A stretch of DNA of 64,000 nt from contig JADJDV010000004.1 of the NCBI GenBank assembly GCA_016702555.1, forward strand, positions 124,001-188,000. The letters are read 5' to 3'. The number at the start of each line of letters is the position of its first letter. Within the stretch, counting starts at the first letter, position 1. This document shows, in pieces, positions 25,008 to 35,123 of this stretch. A program made the translations under genes and the position numbers. The DNA comes from Burkholderiales bacterium. Its GTDB lineage: Bacteria > Pseudomonadota > Gammaproteobacteria > Burkholderiales > Burkholderiaceae_C. The notes beneath the pieces were generated by a model. The model did not search any database, was not told where the DNA came from, and saw nothing but the letters and a program-made list of their open reading frames with translations.

Positions 25008-25805
25008 TCAGCGGCCGCTGCGGGGCGCGGATTTCCTGGCTGCGGTCTTGCTTGGCGCCTTGGGGGCCGACTTCGCCACCGCCTTGGGCGCGCTGCGCGT
25101 TGACGGCTTGTTCACCACCACGGTCTGCAGCGTCGATGTGCTGCCGGCGCGCGAGCGCGGCGCCGCCGTGGCACTGCCACCGCGTGCGCCTGCGGTCTTG
25201 CGCGCAGGCGCCTTGGTGGCCACCTTCCTGGCCGGCGCCTTGGCCACGGCGGTCTTGGCTGCGGCTTTCTTGACCGAGGTCTTGGCTACTGCGGTCTTGA
25301 CCACCGCCTTCTTCGCCACCGCTTTCTTGGCCGGGGCTTTAGCCGCAGGTGCTTTCCTGGCCGCAGACGGCGCGGCCTTGGCGGCGGCGGCGGCCGCTTT
25401 CTCCTTGTCCCTGGCGGCCCGTTTGGCGGCGGCCTTGGCTGCCGGCCCTCTCAGGCGCACTGGCTTTTCGCCCCAGATCTCCTCCAGGTTGTAGTACTGG
25501 CGGATCGGCGGCTGCATGATGTGCGCGACGGCGGTGCCGCAGTCGACGATGATCCACTCGCCGTTGTCCTCGCCCTCGGTGCGCGGCTTGGCGAAGCCGG
25601 CCTCGCGCACCTTGTCGCGCACGCTGGCCGCCAGCGCCTTGGTCTGCCGGTTCGAGTTGCCGCTGGCGACGATCACGCGCTCGAACAAGGGCGTCAGGTG
25701 CTCGGTGTTGAACACCAGGATGTCGTGGGCCTTGACGTCTTCCAGGCCATCGACGATGGCGCGCTGGAGTTTCTGGATATCTTTTTTGGCGGCGGCTTCG
25801 CTCAT
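25008..25805 (-). CDS. rsfS: Ribosome silencing factor RsfS with a long Lys/Ala-rich tail
   Basis: Binds L14 on the 50S subunit and blocks subunit joining in starvation. Residues 1 to about 118 are a complete RsfS domain (HDILVFNTEHLTPLFERVIVASGNSNRQTKALA; GEWIIVDCG; YYNLEEIWG). Residues 120-265 form a low-complexity tail of repeated AK, KKA, APA and KTA units with no acidic residues after the first stretch, much like histone H1-type tails. It overlaps the nadD stop by 4 bp. The tail more than doubles the usual length and might bind rRNA. Confidence 0.93.
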   Translation of the reverse strand: MSEAAAKKDIQKLQRAIVDGLEDVKAHDILVFNTEHLTPLFERVIVASGNSNRQTKALAASVRDKVREAGFAKPRTEGEDNGEWIIVDCGTAVAHIMQPPIRQYYNLEEIWGEKPVRLRGPAAKAAAKRAARDKEKAAAAAAKAAPSAARKAPAAKAPAKKAVAKKAVVKTAVAKTSVKKAAAKTAVAKAPARKVATKAPARKTAGARGGSATAAPRSRAGSTSTLQTVVVNKPSTRSAPKAVAKSAPKAPSKTAARKSAPRSGR

Positions 25806-26431
25806 CTAGGGTCTTGGTAAAGGTGGTGTTGTGCAATATACCCGGCGACAGCCGCCGGGACCAGATGCGCGATCGATTGGCCCGCGGCCACGCGTCGGCG
25901 CACCTCGGTCGCGCTGTGCGGCATGGCGGACAGCTTCAGCACGCGCACGCGGCCGGGATCGAAGCGCAGGCCCGGCAAGGGATCGTCGGCGTCGAACGGA
26001 TTTGCGGGTCCAGAGGCAGCGCCGCGCACGGCGATCGACAGCGTGGCCAGCCGGAGGATCTCGTCCGGCCGGCGCCAGCTGTGAAACACCCCCGCCTGGT
26101 CGGCGCCGATCTGCAGAAACAGCTCGGCGCCCGGGTGCTCGGCCCGCAGTTCGGTGAGCGTGTCGACCGTGTAGGTGGGGCCGTCGCGGTGCAGCTCGCG
26201 ATCGTCCACCAGCACCTCCGGCACTTTGGCAAAGGCCAGCCGGCACATGGCCAGGCGGTGCACGCCGGGGCTCAAGGGCCGCGTCTTGTGCCAGGCGTCG
26301 CCGGTGGGGACGATGTGCAGGCGCTCGAGTTGCAACTCGTCGATGGCGGCGCGCGCCAACGCGATGTGCGCGTCGTGCGGCGGATCGAAGGCGCCGCCGA
26401 AGAGGCCGATGCGCGGCGGGCCGGCGCTCAC
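25802..26431 (-). CDS. nadD: Nicotinate-nucleotide adenylyltransferase
   Basis: A 209-aa enzyme that adenylates nicotinate mononucleotide in NAD synthesis. The nucleotidyltransferase motif is GLFGGAFDPPHDAHIALA (HxxH with DA in the middle); the C-terminal SATEVRRRV matches the family ISSTxIR site. The start is GTG 26431 and overlaps the hemF stop as GTGA. The stop overlaps the rsfS ATG. This gives a tight hemF-nadD-rsfS-rlmH-maf-rng run. Confidence 0.95.
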   Translation of the reverse strand: MSAGPPRIGLFGGAFDPPHDAHIALARAAIDELQLERLHIVPTGDAWHKTRPLSPGVHRLAMCRLAFAKVPEVLVDDRELHRDGPTYTVDTLTELRAEHPGAELFLQIGADQAGVFHSWRRPDEILRLATLSIAVRGAASGPANPFDADDPLPGLRFDPGRVRVLKLSAMPHSATEVRRRVAAGQSIAHLVPAAVAGYIAQHHLYQDPR

Positions 26432-27348
26432 ACCCACTCTCGCGGCGGCAGGAAGCGCTCGGTCAAGACCGCTTCGGGCGATCCCGGCGCCGGCTGACGC
26501 TGGTACGCCCACGCCACCAGCGGCGGCATCGACAGCAGGATGGATTCGGTGCGCCCGCCCGACTGCAAGCCGAAGTGCGTGCCGCGGTCCCACACCAGGT
26601 TGAATTCGACGTAGCGGCCGCGTCGATAAAGCTGGTGTTCGCGCTCGCGCTCGCCCCAGGGCAAGCCCAGACGGCGCTGCACGATGGGCGCATAGGCGTC
26701 CAGGAAGGCGTCGCCCACGGAGCGGATCAGCGCGAAGCCGTTGGCGTTGCCGCCCTCGGCGAAGTCGTCGAAGAAGATGCCACCGATGCCGCGCGGCTCC
26801 TGGCGGTGCTTGTTGAAGAAGTACTCGTCGCACCACTGCTTGAAACGCGGGTACTTGTCGTCGCCAAAGGCGGTCAGCGCATCGCGGCAGACGCGGTGGA
26901 AGTGCGTGCAGTCCTCGTCGAAGCCGTAGTACGGCGTCAGGTCCATACCGCCGCCGAACCAGCACACCGGCGCCTGCCCCGCGTGGGCGGCGGCGATCAT
27001 GCGCACGTTCATGTGCACGGTGGGTACGTAGGGGTTACGCGGGTGGAACACCAGCGACACGCCCATGGCCTCGAACGGCGCACCCGCCAGTTCCGGCCGA
27101 TGCTGGGTGGCCGAGGGCGGCAGCTTCGGCCCGCGCACGTGCGAGAAGCCGACGCCCGCGCGCTCGAATACCGCACCGCCCTCCATGATCTTGGTGATGC
27201 CGTCGCCCTGCAGCGGCTCGCCCGGCACCTTGGTCCACGGATCGACCAGGAACTTCGCCTGCCCGTCGAGGGCCTCGACCGCGTCGGTGATCCGAGCCTG
27301 CAGTCCGACCAGGTAGTCGCGCACCACGCCAGTGTCCAGTGTTGCCAT
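26428..27348 (-). CDS. hemF: Oxygen-dependent coproporphyrinogen III oxidase
   Basis: A 306-aa aerobic haem-pathway enzyme that decarboxylates two propionates of coproporphyrinogen III. Signatures: FERAGVGFSHVRG, PRNPYVPTVHMNVR, FGGGMDLTPYYGFDEDC(T)HFH and RRGRYVEFNLVWDRGTHFGL. Full length. Head of the nadD-rsfS run, with a 163-bp gap to purD. Confidence 0.97.
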   Translation of the reverse strand: MATLDTGVVRDYLVGLQARITDAVEALDGQAKFLVDPWTKVPGEPLQGDGITKIMEGGAVFERAGVGFSHVRGPKLPPSATQHRPELAGAPFEAMGVSLVFHPRNPYVPTVHMNVRMIAAAHAGQAPVCWFGGGMDLTPYYGFDEDCTHFHRVCRDALTAFGDDKYPRFKQWCDEYFFNKHRQEPRGIGGIFFDDFAEGGNANGFALIRSVGDAFLDAYAPIVQRRLGLPWGEREREHQLYRRGRYVEFNLVWDRGTHFGLQSGGRTESILLSMPPLVAWAYQRQPAPGSPEAVLTERFLPPREWV

Positions 27349-27468
27349 ATCAGTTCAAATCAAAGGCCGCGAAGCAGGCCAAACGAGGGCTGCGGAGCCA
27401 GCCACACCAGAACGTCGTCGCCGGACCCACGCCGGCGAACAGCGTTGTCCCCCCTCAGGGAAAGCCTG

Positions 27469-27487
27469 CCCCGGACTTGATCCGGGG
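27469..27487. repeat. Short GC-rich palindrome between purD and hemF
   Basis: CCCCGGA-CTTGA-TCCGGGG is a perfect 7-bp stem. This compact form is common among dispersed intergenic hairpins in proteobacteria. It lies behind purD and before hemF and could limit read-through. Confidence 0.6.
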
Positions 27488-27511
27488 GCGCGCAGCGACT
27501 CAGGGAGGAGC

Positions 27512-28789
27512 TCATTTAATCGCGCGATGACCAATGTCGCGCCGATATTGCATGCCATCGAAGTGGATGCCACGCGCCGCGTCGTAGGCCCTGGCCTGCG
27601 CCTGCTTCACTGAATCAGCCAGCGCCGTGACGCAGAGCACGCGCCCGCCCGAGGTCTTGACCTGATCGCCGTCGGCCACGGTGCCGGCGTGGAACACCAC
27701 CAGGTCGTCCTGCGGCTTGGGGCATCCGGTGATCAGGTCGCCCTTCTTCGGGTTCAATGGATAGCCGCCGGCGGCCATCACCACGCCGAGGGCGGCGCGA
27801 CGGTCCCATTGCAGCTCGACCTCGTCCAGCCTGCCCGAGGTGGCGGCCAGCAGCACGTCGACCAGGTCGGTCTTCAGGCGCATCAGGATCGGCTGCGTCT
27901 CGGGGTCGCCCATGCGGGTGTTGAATTCCAGCGTCTTGGGCTGGCCGTCGGCGTCGATCATCAGGCCGGCGTACAGAAAACCGGTGAAGGGGATGCCGTC
28001 CTTGTCCATGCCGCGCACCGTGGGCAGGATGACGTCACGCATCACGCGCGCATGCACATCGGGCGTGACGATCGGCGCGGGCGAATACGCGCCCATGCCG
28101 CCAGTGTTGGGGCCCTCGTCGCCGTCCTTCAAACGCTTGTGGTCCTGGCTGCTGGCCAGCGCGACGACGTTCTTGCCATCGCACATCACGATGAAGCTGG
28201 CCTCCTCGCCGTGCAGGAATTCCTCGATGACGACGCGCGCGCCGCCTTCGTTGTGCGCCACGCCCAGCGTGTTGCCGCCCAGCATGTCGTCGATGGCGGC
28301 GTGCGCTTCTTCCTTGGTCGCCGCCACCACCACGCCCTTGCCGGCCGCCAGCCCATCGGCCTTGACGACGATGGGCGCACCCAGCTGGTCGACGTAGGCG
28401 TGTGCGGGCGCCGGGTCGCTGAACGTCTCGTGCGCCGCGGTGGGAATACCATGGCGCTGCATGAAATCCTTGCTGAAGGCCTTGGAGCTTTCCAGCTGCG
28501 CGGCCGCCCGGGTCGGCCCGAAGATGCGCAGGCCGTGGGCACGAAAGTCGTCCACCACGCCAGCGGCCAGGGGCTGCTCGGGGCCAACCACGGTGAGGGC
28601 GATCTTCTCGGCCAGCGCCCAGTCGCGCAGCGCCGCCAGATCACCGATGGGCACGTTCTTCAGGTGGGGCGAAAGTTGCGTACCACCGTTGCCGGGCGCC
28701 ACGTACACCTGCTGCACCTTGGGCGAAGCGCTGAGCTTCCAGGCCAGCGCGTGTTCGCGGCCGCCGCCGCCGATCACCAGAATCTTCAT
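27512..28789 (-). CDS. purD: Phosphoribosylamine-glycine ligase
   Basis: A 425-aa ATP-grasp enzyme (GAR synthetase) of purine synthesis. It starts MKILVIGGGGREHALAWKL; further signatures are VVKADGLAAGKGVVVA, the ATP-grasp EEFLHGEEASF, SSQDHKRLKDGDEGPNTGGMGAYSP and LEFNTRMGDPETQ. Intact and of normal length, 45 bp after yebC on the same strand. Confidence 0.97.
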   Translation of the reverse strand: MKILVIGGGGREHALAWKLSASPKVQQVYVAPGNGGTQLSPHLKNVPIGDLAALRDWALAEKIALTVVGPEQPLAAGVVDDFRAHGLRIFGPTRAAAQLESSKAFSKDFMQRHGIPTAAHETFSDPAPAHAYVDQLGAPIVVKADGLAAGKGVVVAATKEEAHAAIDDMLGGNTLGVAHNEGGARVVIEEFLHGEEASFIVMCDGKNVVALASSQDHKRLKDGDEGPNTGGMGAYSPAPIVTPDVHARVMRDVILPTVRGMDKDGIPFTGFLYAGLMIDADGQPKTLEFNTRMGDPETQPILMRLKTDLVDVLLAATSGRLDEVELQWDRRAALGVVMAAGGYPLNPKKGDLITGCPKPQDDLVVFHAGTVADGDQVKTSGGRVLCVTALADSVKQAQARAYDAARGIHFDGMQYRRDIGHRAIK

Positions 28790-28834
28790 GGGTTCACTGC
28801 CTGATGGCGTGGCGGCGCGCCACCCCGGCCACGA

Positions 28835-29563
28835 TCACGCCAGCTCCACGTTGGCGTTGTGGTACACGTTCTGCACGTCGTCCAGGTCTTCCAGCACGTC
28901 GAGCAGCTTCTGCATCTTCTCGGCGTCGTCACCGGCCAGGTCGATGTTGTTGTCGGCGCGCATGGTGACTTCGGCCAGCTCGGGCACCAGGCCGGCGGCC
29001 TCCAGCGCGGCCTTGACGGCCTCGAACTCGCCCGGCTCGGTCAGCACCTCGATGGCGCCGTCGTCGTCGGTGATGACGTCGTCGGCGCCGGCTTCCAGCG
29101 CCACGTCCATCACCTGCTCCTCGTCGGTGCCGGGCGCAAAGAACAGCTGGCCGACGTGCCTGAACTGGAACGCCACCGAGCCTTCCGTGCCCAGGTTGCC
29201 GCCGTGCTTGCTGAAGGCGTGGCGCACCTCGGCCACGGTGCGCACGCGGTTGTCGGTCATGGTGTCGACAATGACGGCGGCGCCGCCCAGCCCATAGCCC
29301 TCGTAGCGGATTTCCTCGTAGCTCACGCCTTCCAGGTTGCCGGTGGCCTTGTCGATGTTGCGCTTGACGGTGTCGGCCGGCATGTTGGCCGCCTTGGCTT
29401 TCTCGATGGCCAGGCGAAGCCGCGGGTTGGCTGACGGGTCGCCGCCGCCGGTGCGGGCTGCCACCATGATCTCGCGCACCACCCGCGTCCAGATGCGCTG
29501 CCGCTTTTCGTCCTGCCGCCCCTTGCGGTGCTGGATATTGGCCCATTTGCTGTGACCAGCCAT
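28835..29563 (-). CDS. yebC: YebC/PmpR-family regulator
   Basis: A 242-aa YebC/TACO1-like protein, a DNA-binding regulator in some bacteria and a ribosome-acting translation factor in others. It starts MAGHSKWANIQHRKGRQDEK; then IEKAKAANMPADTVKRNIDKATG, EGYGLGGAAVIVDTMTDN, GNLGTEGSVAFQF and the C-terminal LDVLEDLDDVQNVYHNA. Full length and intact. Confidence 0.95.
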   Translation of the reverse strand: MAGHSKWANIQHRKGRQDEKRQRIWTRVVREIMVAARTGGGDPSANPRLRLAIEKAKAANMPADTVKRNIDKATGNLEGVSYEEIRYEGYGLGGAAVIVDTMTDNRVRTVAEVRHAFSKHGGNLGTEGSVAFQFRHVGQLFFAPGTDEEQVMDVALEAGADDVITDDDGAIEVLTEPGEFEAVKAALEAAGLVPELAEVTMRADNNIDLAGDDAEKMQKLLDVLEDLDDVQNVYHNANVELA

Positions 29564-29588
29564 AACTCTCTGCCTCTAACTTGACCAC

Positions 29589-29662
29589 GACTTACGCAAA
29601 AAAAATTCCCCCAGGCGCCTCAAGGACGCGGACAGGTGTGGTCAGAGTGAACTGCGTAAGTC
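29589..29662. repeat. 74-bp inverted-repeat element (MITE-like)
   Basis: GACTTACGCA and TGCGTAAGTC form perfect 10-bp ends around a 54-bp interior with an A8 run near the left end and no coding capacity. It sits between the divergent yebC and HerA-like genes. It looks like a minimal transposable element or a pair of leftover IS ends; no target duplication could be made out. Confidence 0.55.
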
Positions 29663-29721
29663 CTGTCGACTACCGGGATAATCAGCCCATTCTACGTTTC
29701 GCACCCCGCACGCACCCCAGT

Positions 29722-31263
29722 ATGGCCGATCCCATCCTCATCGCCCAGCGCGGCGACACGCAAGCCTTCATCCTGCCGGGCCTGGCCAACCGCCATGGCC
29801 TGGTGACCGGCGCCACCGGCACCGGCAAGACCGTCACTTTGCAGAAGCTGGCCGAATCCTTCAGCCGCCTTGGCGTGCCGGTGTTCATGGCCGACGTCAA
29901 GGGCGACCTGACGGGCATCAGCCAGACCGGCAGCATCGGCGGCAAGATGGCCCAGATCCTGAAGGAACGCGGCCTGCCCTCGCCCGAGCCGATCGCCTGC
30001 CCGGTCACCCTGTGGGACGTATTCGGCGAACAGGGCCACCCGGTCCGCGCAACGATTTCCGACATGGGCCCGCTGCTGCTGGCGCGCATGCTCGACCTGA
30101 ACGAAACCCAGGCTGGCGTGCTGAATCTGGTCTTCAAGATTGCCGACGACAACGGCCTGCTGCTGCTCGATCTGAAGGACTTGCGCAGCATGCTCAGCTT
30201 CGTGGGCGAGAACGCCAAGCAGTTCACCACCCAGTACGGCAACGTCAGCAGCGCCAGCGTGGGCGCCATCCAGCGCGGCCTGCTGACACTGGAAAGTCAG
30301 GGCGGCGACCAATTCTTTGGCGAGCCGATGCTGAACCTGGACGACATGATGCAAACCGTGTCGGGCCAGGGCGTGATCAACATCCTCAGTGCCGACAAGC
30401 TGATGCAGTCGCCGCGCCTGTACGCCACCTTCCTGCTGTGGATGTTGAGCGATTTATACGAGCGCCTGCCCGAGATCGGCGACCCCGATCGCCCCAAGTT
30501 CGCCTTCTTCTTCGACGAGGCGCACCTGCTGTTCAACGACGCGCCCAAGGTGCTGCTGGAGCGCATCGAGCTGGTGGTGCGGCTGATCCGCTCGAAAGGC
30601 GTGGGCGTGTACTTCGTCACCCAAAACCCGATCGACGTGCCCGACACCGTGCTGGCGCAGTTGGGCAACCGCGTGCAGCACGCGCTGCGCGCCTTCACCC
30701 CGCGCGACCAGAAGGCCATCAAGGCCACTGCCGAGACCATGCGCGGCAACCCCAAGCTGAACATCGAGACCGCCATCACCGAGCTGGCCACGGGCGAGGC
30801 GCTGGTGAGCTTCCTCGACGAAAAGGGCCGCCCCAGCGTGACCGAGCGCGTGTACGTGATCCCGCCCGGCAGCCAGATCGGCCCGATCACCGACGCCCAG
30901 CGCGCCGAGCTGATCGAGGATTCGCTGGTCGCCGGCACCTACGAACAGACCGTGGACCGCGAATCAGCCTACGAAATGCTGGCCCAGCGCGGCGCGCAGG
31001 CCGTGTCGCCCGCCGCAGCCGGCGCGCCGGCGGGCGCCGGCAAGCCCGGTGCCCCAGCGGCCACGCCAGCCGCCGCCGACAACGGTGGCCTGGTGGGCGA
31101 CCTGATGACCATGGGCAAGGAGGCCCTGTTCGGCCGCACCGGTCCGCGTGGCGGCCAATACGATGGCCTGGTGCAGAACGTGGTCAAGGGCGAGATGCGC
31201 CGCATGGGCCGCGAGCTGTTGCGCGGCGCCCTGGGCAGCCTGCTGGGCGGCAAGAAGCGTTGA
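29722..31263 (+). CDS. HerA-like helicase/ATPase (DUF853)
   Basis: A 513-aa HerA/FtsK-type ATPase of the DUF853 group. Walker A GATGTGKTVTLQ (residues 31-42), Walker B FAFFFDEAHLLF and a sensor-like FVTQNPIDVP are present. Residues about 430-460 form an Ala/Pro/Gly linker before a short conserved tail (GLVQNVVKGEMRRMGRELLRG). The cellular role of this group is unsettled. Its stop is 2 bp before upp, so the two are co-transcribed. Confidence 0.9.
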   Translation: MADPILIAQRGDTQAFILPGLANRHGLVTGATGTGKTVTLQKLAESFSRLGVPVFMADVKGDLTGISQTGSIGGKMAQILKERGLPSPEPIACPVTLWDVFGEQGHPVRATISDMGPLLLARMLDLNETQAGVLNLVFKIADDNGLLLLDLKDLRSMLSFVGENAKQFTTQYGNVSSASVGAIQRGLLTLESQGGDQFFGEPMLNLDDMMQTVSGQGVINILSADKLMQSPRLYATFLLWMLSDLYERLPEIGDPDRPKFAFFFDEAHLLFNDAPKVLLERIELVVRLIRSKGVGVYFVTQNPIDVPDTVLAQLGNRVQHALRAFTPRDQKAIKATAETMRGNPKLNIETAITELATGEALVSFLDEKGRPSVTERVYVIPPGSQIGPITDAQRAELIEDSLVAGTYEQTVDRESAYEMLAQRGAQAVSPAAAGAPAGAGKPGAPAATPAAADNGGLVGDLMTMGKEALFGRTGPRGGQYDGLVQNVVKGEMRRMGRELLRGALGSLLGGKKR

Positions 31264-31265
31264 AC

Positions 31266-31901
31266 ATGAGCCAGCCCCAAGTCCACCACGTCACCCACCC
31301 GCTGGTGCAGCACAAGCTGACGCTGATGCGCAACAAGGATGCCAGCAGCACCACCTTCCGCACCCTGCTGGGTGAGCTGGCGATGCTGATGGCCTACGAG
31401 ATCACGCGCGACATGCCGACGCAGCTGGTCGAGATCGAGACGCCGCTGGAGACCATGCGCAGCCCCATGATCGATGGCAAGAAGCTGGTCTTCGCCTCGA
31501 TCCTGCGTGCCGGCAACGGCATGCTCGATGGGCTGCTGCGCGTGGTGCCGAACGCGCGCGTCGGCCACGTCGGCCTGTACCGAGATCCGGAGACGCTGCA
31601 AGCCATCGAGTACTACTACAAGATGCCGGCCGACATGGCCGAGCGCGACGTGATCGCGGTCGATCCGATGCTGGCCACCGGCCACTCAGCCGTCGCCGCC
31701 ATCGACAAGCTGAAAGCCGCGCACCCGCGCTCGATCAAGTTCCTGTGCCTGCTGGCCGCGCCGGAAGGCATTGCCACGCTGCACGGCACCCACCCCGACG
31801 TGCCCATCTACACCGCCGCCATCGACCGCGAGCTGAACGATCACGGCTATATCCTGCCCGGGCTGGGTGATGCGGGGGATCGCATTTTTGGGACGAAATG
31901 A
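31266..31901 (+). CDS. upp: Uracil phosphoribosyltransferase
   Basis: A 211-aa salvage enzyme making UMP from uracil and PRPP. Motifs: ILRAGNGMLDGLL, the PRPP loop VDPMLATGHSAVAAID (His where many relatives have Gly), LLAAPEGIATL, and the uracil-binding C-terminus YILPGLGDAGDRIFGTK. Directly follows the HerA-like gene. Confidence 0.97.
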   Translation: MSQPQVHHVTHPLVQHKLTLMRNKDASSTTFRTLLGELAMLMAYEITRDMPTQLVEIETPLETMRSPMIDGKKLVFASILRAGNGMLDGLLRVVPNARVGHVGLYRDPETLQAIEYYYKMPADMAERDVIAVDPMLATGHSAVAAIDKLKAAHPRSIKFLCLLAAPEGIATLHGTHPDVPIYTAAIDRELNDHGYILPGLGDAGDRIFGTK

Positions 31902-31920
31902 CTCCCCCCTGAGCCGCCTG

Positions 31921-31976
31921 CGGCGTCTTCCCCCCTGAGGGGGGACGCCGCTGGTGGTCGGGGAAACCCCGACCAC
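31921..31976. repeat. Tandem strong hairpins between convergent upp and msrA
   Basis: Two adjacent stems: 31921-31950 (CGGCGT...ACGCCG enclosing CCCCCC-TGA-GGGGGG) and 31954-31976 (GTGGTCGGGG-AAA-CCCCGACCAC, a perfect 10-bp stem). Neither has a T-run. They look like dispersed intergenic palindromes that protect or end both converging transcripts. Confidence 0.65.
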
Positions 31977-32065
31977 GGCGGCCTGGCGCGGCCTGCTCCG
32001 CGGCCTTCTGATGCGCTTGCTGCGCAGCGCGTTTTGTCCGTCTCCCGCAAGCTGGAGAGGCGTGG

Positions 32066-32608
32066 TCAGCCCTTGGCCAGTTCCTTGAAGGTCTTGCGGA
32101 ACTTGGCCACCTTGGGCGCCGCGACGGCCATGCAGTAGCCCTGGTGCGGGTTTCTCTCGAAGAAGTCCTGGTGGTCGTCCTCGGCGGCGAAGTAATGCGC
32201 CAGCGGCAGCACCTCGGTCACGATGGGCGCGCCGAACAGCTTGTCCTGGCTCATCTCGCGGATCAGGTCGTCGGCCACGTCCTTCTGCTCTGGCGTGGTG
32301 AAGTAGATACCGCTGCGGTACTGCGTGCCAACGTCGTGGCCCTGGCGGTTGAGCGTGGTGGGATCGTGCGTGGCGAAGAGGATTTCCAGCAGCTGCCGTG
32401 TACTGACCTGCGCCGGGTCGTAGCTCAGCTTGACCACCTCGGCGCAGCCGGTGCGGCCGGTGCAGACCTGCTCGTAGGTCGGTGCGGTTTCCTGCCCGTT
32501 GCTGTAGCCGCTCTCCACGTCCAGCACGCCGCGCACTTCCTTGAACACGCTTTCGGTGCACCAGAAGCAGCCGCCCGCCAGCACGATGGTTTCAGTCTTG
32601 TCGGTCAT
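32066..32608 (-). CDS. msrA: Peptide methionine sulfoxide reductase MsrA
   Basis: A 180-aa enzyme that reduces S-methionine sulfoxide. Catalytic motif GGCFWCTE (residues 12-19), then GYSNGQETAPTYEQVCTGRTGCAEVV, HDPTTLNRQG and YRSGIYF. A resolving Cys is likely in QGYCMAV near the C-terminus. Full length; 24 bp after the LysR gene. Confidence 0.97.
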   Translation of the reverse strand: MTDKTETIVLAGGCFWCTESVFKEVRGVLDVESGYSNGQETAPTYEQVCTGRTGCAEVVKLSYDPAQVSTRQLLEILFATHDPTTLNRQGHDVGTQYRSGIYFTTPEQKDVADDLIREMSQDKLFGAPIVTEVLPLAHYFAAEDDHQDFFERNPHQGYCMAVAAPKVAKFRKTFKELAKG

Positions 32609-32632
32609 GGCTTGATCTCCTTGACGTCAATG

Positions 32633-33529
32633 CTAATCGCCCTCGGCCACCGCCCGCACCGCGTCCAGAAACAACCCCAGCGCCGGCAGGTCGCGTGCGG
32701 GGTTCCACAGGCAGCGCGTGTCGTAGCGCGGCAGCGTGTCGTGCGGGTTGTTCACCGGCACGAAGGCCGCGCCGTGCAGGCCGGCGCGCTGCAAGGCCTC
32801 AGGCACCAGTGCCACCGCCAGGCCCTGCGCCACCAGCGACACCACGCTCAGCCAGTGCTGCAATTCATGCAGCGGCTGGGGCACGAAACCCGCCGCCTGG
32901 CAGGCATTGACGATGCGCGCGTGGTAGTCGGGCGAGACGCTGCGCGACACCAGGGCGAACGGCTGCTCCGCCAAGGCCGGCAAGGGCAGCGTGCGCTTGC
33001 GCGCCAGCGCGTGCGCCGCCGGCACGCAGGCGACGAAGGGCTGGCTCGACACCAGCAACTGCGCCAGCCCCGCCGGCGCGTGCGACACATGGGCAAAGCC
33101 CGCGTCCAGCCGCGCATGCTGCAACTCGACGATCTGCTCGCTGGAACTCAGCTCGCGCAGGCTCAATTGAAGGCGTGGATGGTCGGCCTGGAAGCGCCGC
33201 AACATCTGCGGCAAGCCCCGGTACAGCATGGTGCCGGCGAAGCCCACCGAGAGGCGCCCCACCTGGCCGCTGGCGGCATCGCGCGCGGCGCGCAAGGCTT
33301 GCGCGGCCTGATCCAGTGCCGCCTGCGCGGCGGGAATCAGCGTCTGCCCCGCGGCCGTCAGCTGCACGCCGCGGCTGTTGCGCAAGAAGAGCGCCGCGCC
33401 GACTTCCGCCTCGAGCTGCTGGATCGCCACCGTCAGCGGCGGCTGGCTCAGGCCCAGGCGTTGCGCCGCCCGGCCGAAGTGCAATTCGTCGGCCAGGGCC
33501 AGGAAATAGCGCAGGTGTCGCAGCTCCAT
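32633..33529 (-). CDS. LysR-family regulator divergent from gcdH
   Basis: A 298-aa LysR protein. The start MELRHLRYFLALADELHFGRAAQRLGLSQPPLTVAIQQLE is a textbook LysR helix-turn-helix, followed by the CynR/BenM-like effector domain. It is transcribed away from gcdH across a 104-bp gap, the usual arrangement for a LysR activator of its neighbour, so control of glutaryl-CoA oxidation is inferred. Confidence 0.92.
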   Translation of the reverse strand: MELRHLRYFLALADELHFGRAAQRLGLSQPPLTVAIQQLEAEVGAALFLRNSRGVQLTAAGQTLIPAAQAALDQAAQALRAARDAASGQVGRLSVGFAGTMLYRGLPQMLRRFQADHPRLQLSLRELSSSEQIVELQHARLDAGFAHVSHAPAGLAQLLVSSQPFVACVPAAHALARKRTLPLPALAEQPFALVSRSVSPDYHARIVNACQAAGFVPQPLHELQHWLSVVSLVAQGLAVALVPEALQRAGLHGAAFVPVNNPHDTLPRYDTRCLWNPARDLPALGLFLDAVRAVAEGD

Positions 33530-33537
33530 AAATAGCC

Positions 33538-33550
33538 ATCATATATTGAT
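33538..33550. promoter_or_regulatory. Candidate LysR operator in the lysR-gcdH gap
   Basis: ATCA-TATAT-TGAT is a small palindrome in an AT-rich patch of the divergent promoter region, with a second TTGAT 20 bp further on. Suitable in position for a LysR site but short. Confidence 0.35.
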
Positions 33551-33633
33551 GAATCGCAAATTGATATTGGACGACTATGCATTGCCGGCGGCACAATGCC
33601 GGCTTCAACGAACACCACGCACGGAGACACCTC

Positions 33634-34821
<1,188 letters not shown>

Positions 34822-34869
34822 GGAGTGAGTGGCGCCGTGAAGTTTTACAAAGAACCGTACAACTACGGC

Positions 34870-35123
34870 ATGGATGCCATGACCTACGACACCGCCCGCG
34901 CCAAGCTCGCAGACACCATGAACCGTATCGGTAACCATTACAAGCCCATCATCATGACCGGCAATGGCGAGCAAGCCATGGTGATGATGTCGCTTGAGGA
35001 TTACAAGGCGCGCTCGAAGAAACCGCCCACCTGTTGCGCAGCCCCAGGAACGCGCAACGCCTGCTGGCCAGCATCGCGTCGCTGCAGCAAGGCGAAGGCA
35101 CGGAGCGCGACCTGCTTGAATGA
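34870..35123 (+). pseudogene. yefM: YefM-type antitoxin, frameshifted
   Basis: The first 49 or so codons read as a Phd/YefM antitoxin (MDAMTYDTARAKLADTMNR ... MVMMSLEDYKA). An extra GC in a GCGCGC tract near 35010 shifts the frame. Reading on in the corrected frame restores the family C-terminus (LEETAHLLRSPRNAQRLL ... ERDLLE) and a TGA at 35121 that overlaps the toxin ATG, the normal yefM-yoeB coupling. As written the product would have a wrong C-terminus and could not neutralise a toxin. Confidence 0.85.

Noticed and set aside
25008..25450. The Lys/Ala tail of rsfS as a separate small basic gene
   Set aside because: It is continuous in frame with the RsfS domain and has no start or ribosome site of its own.
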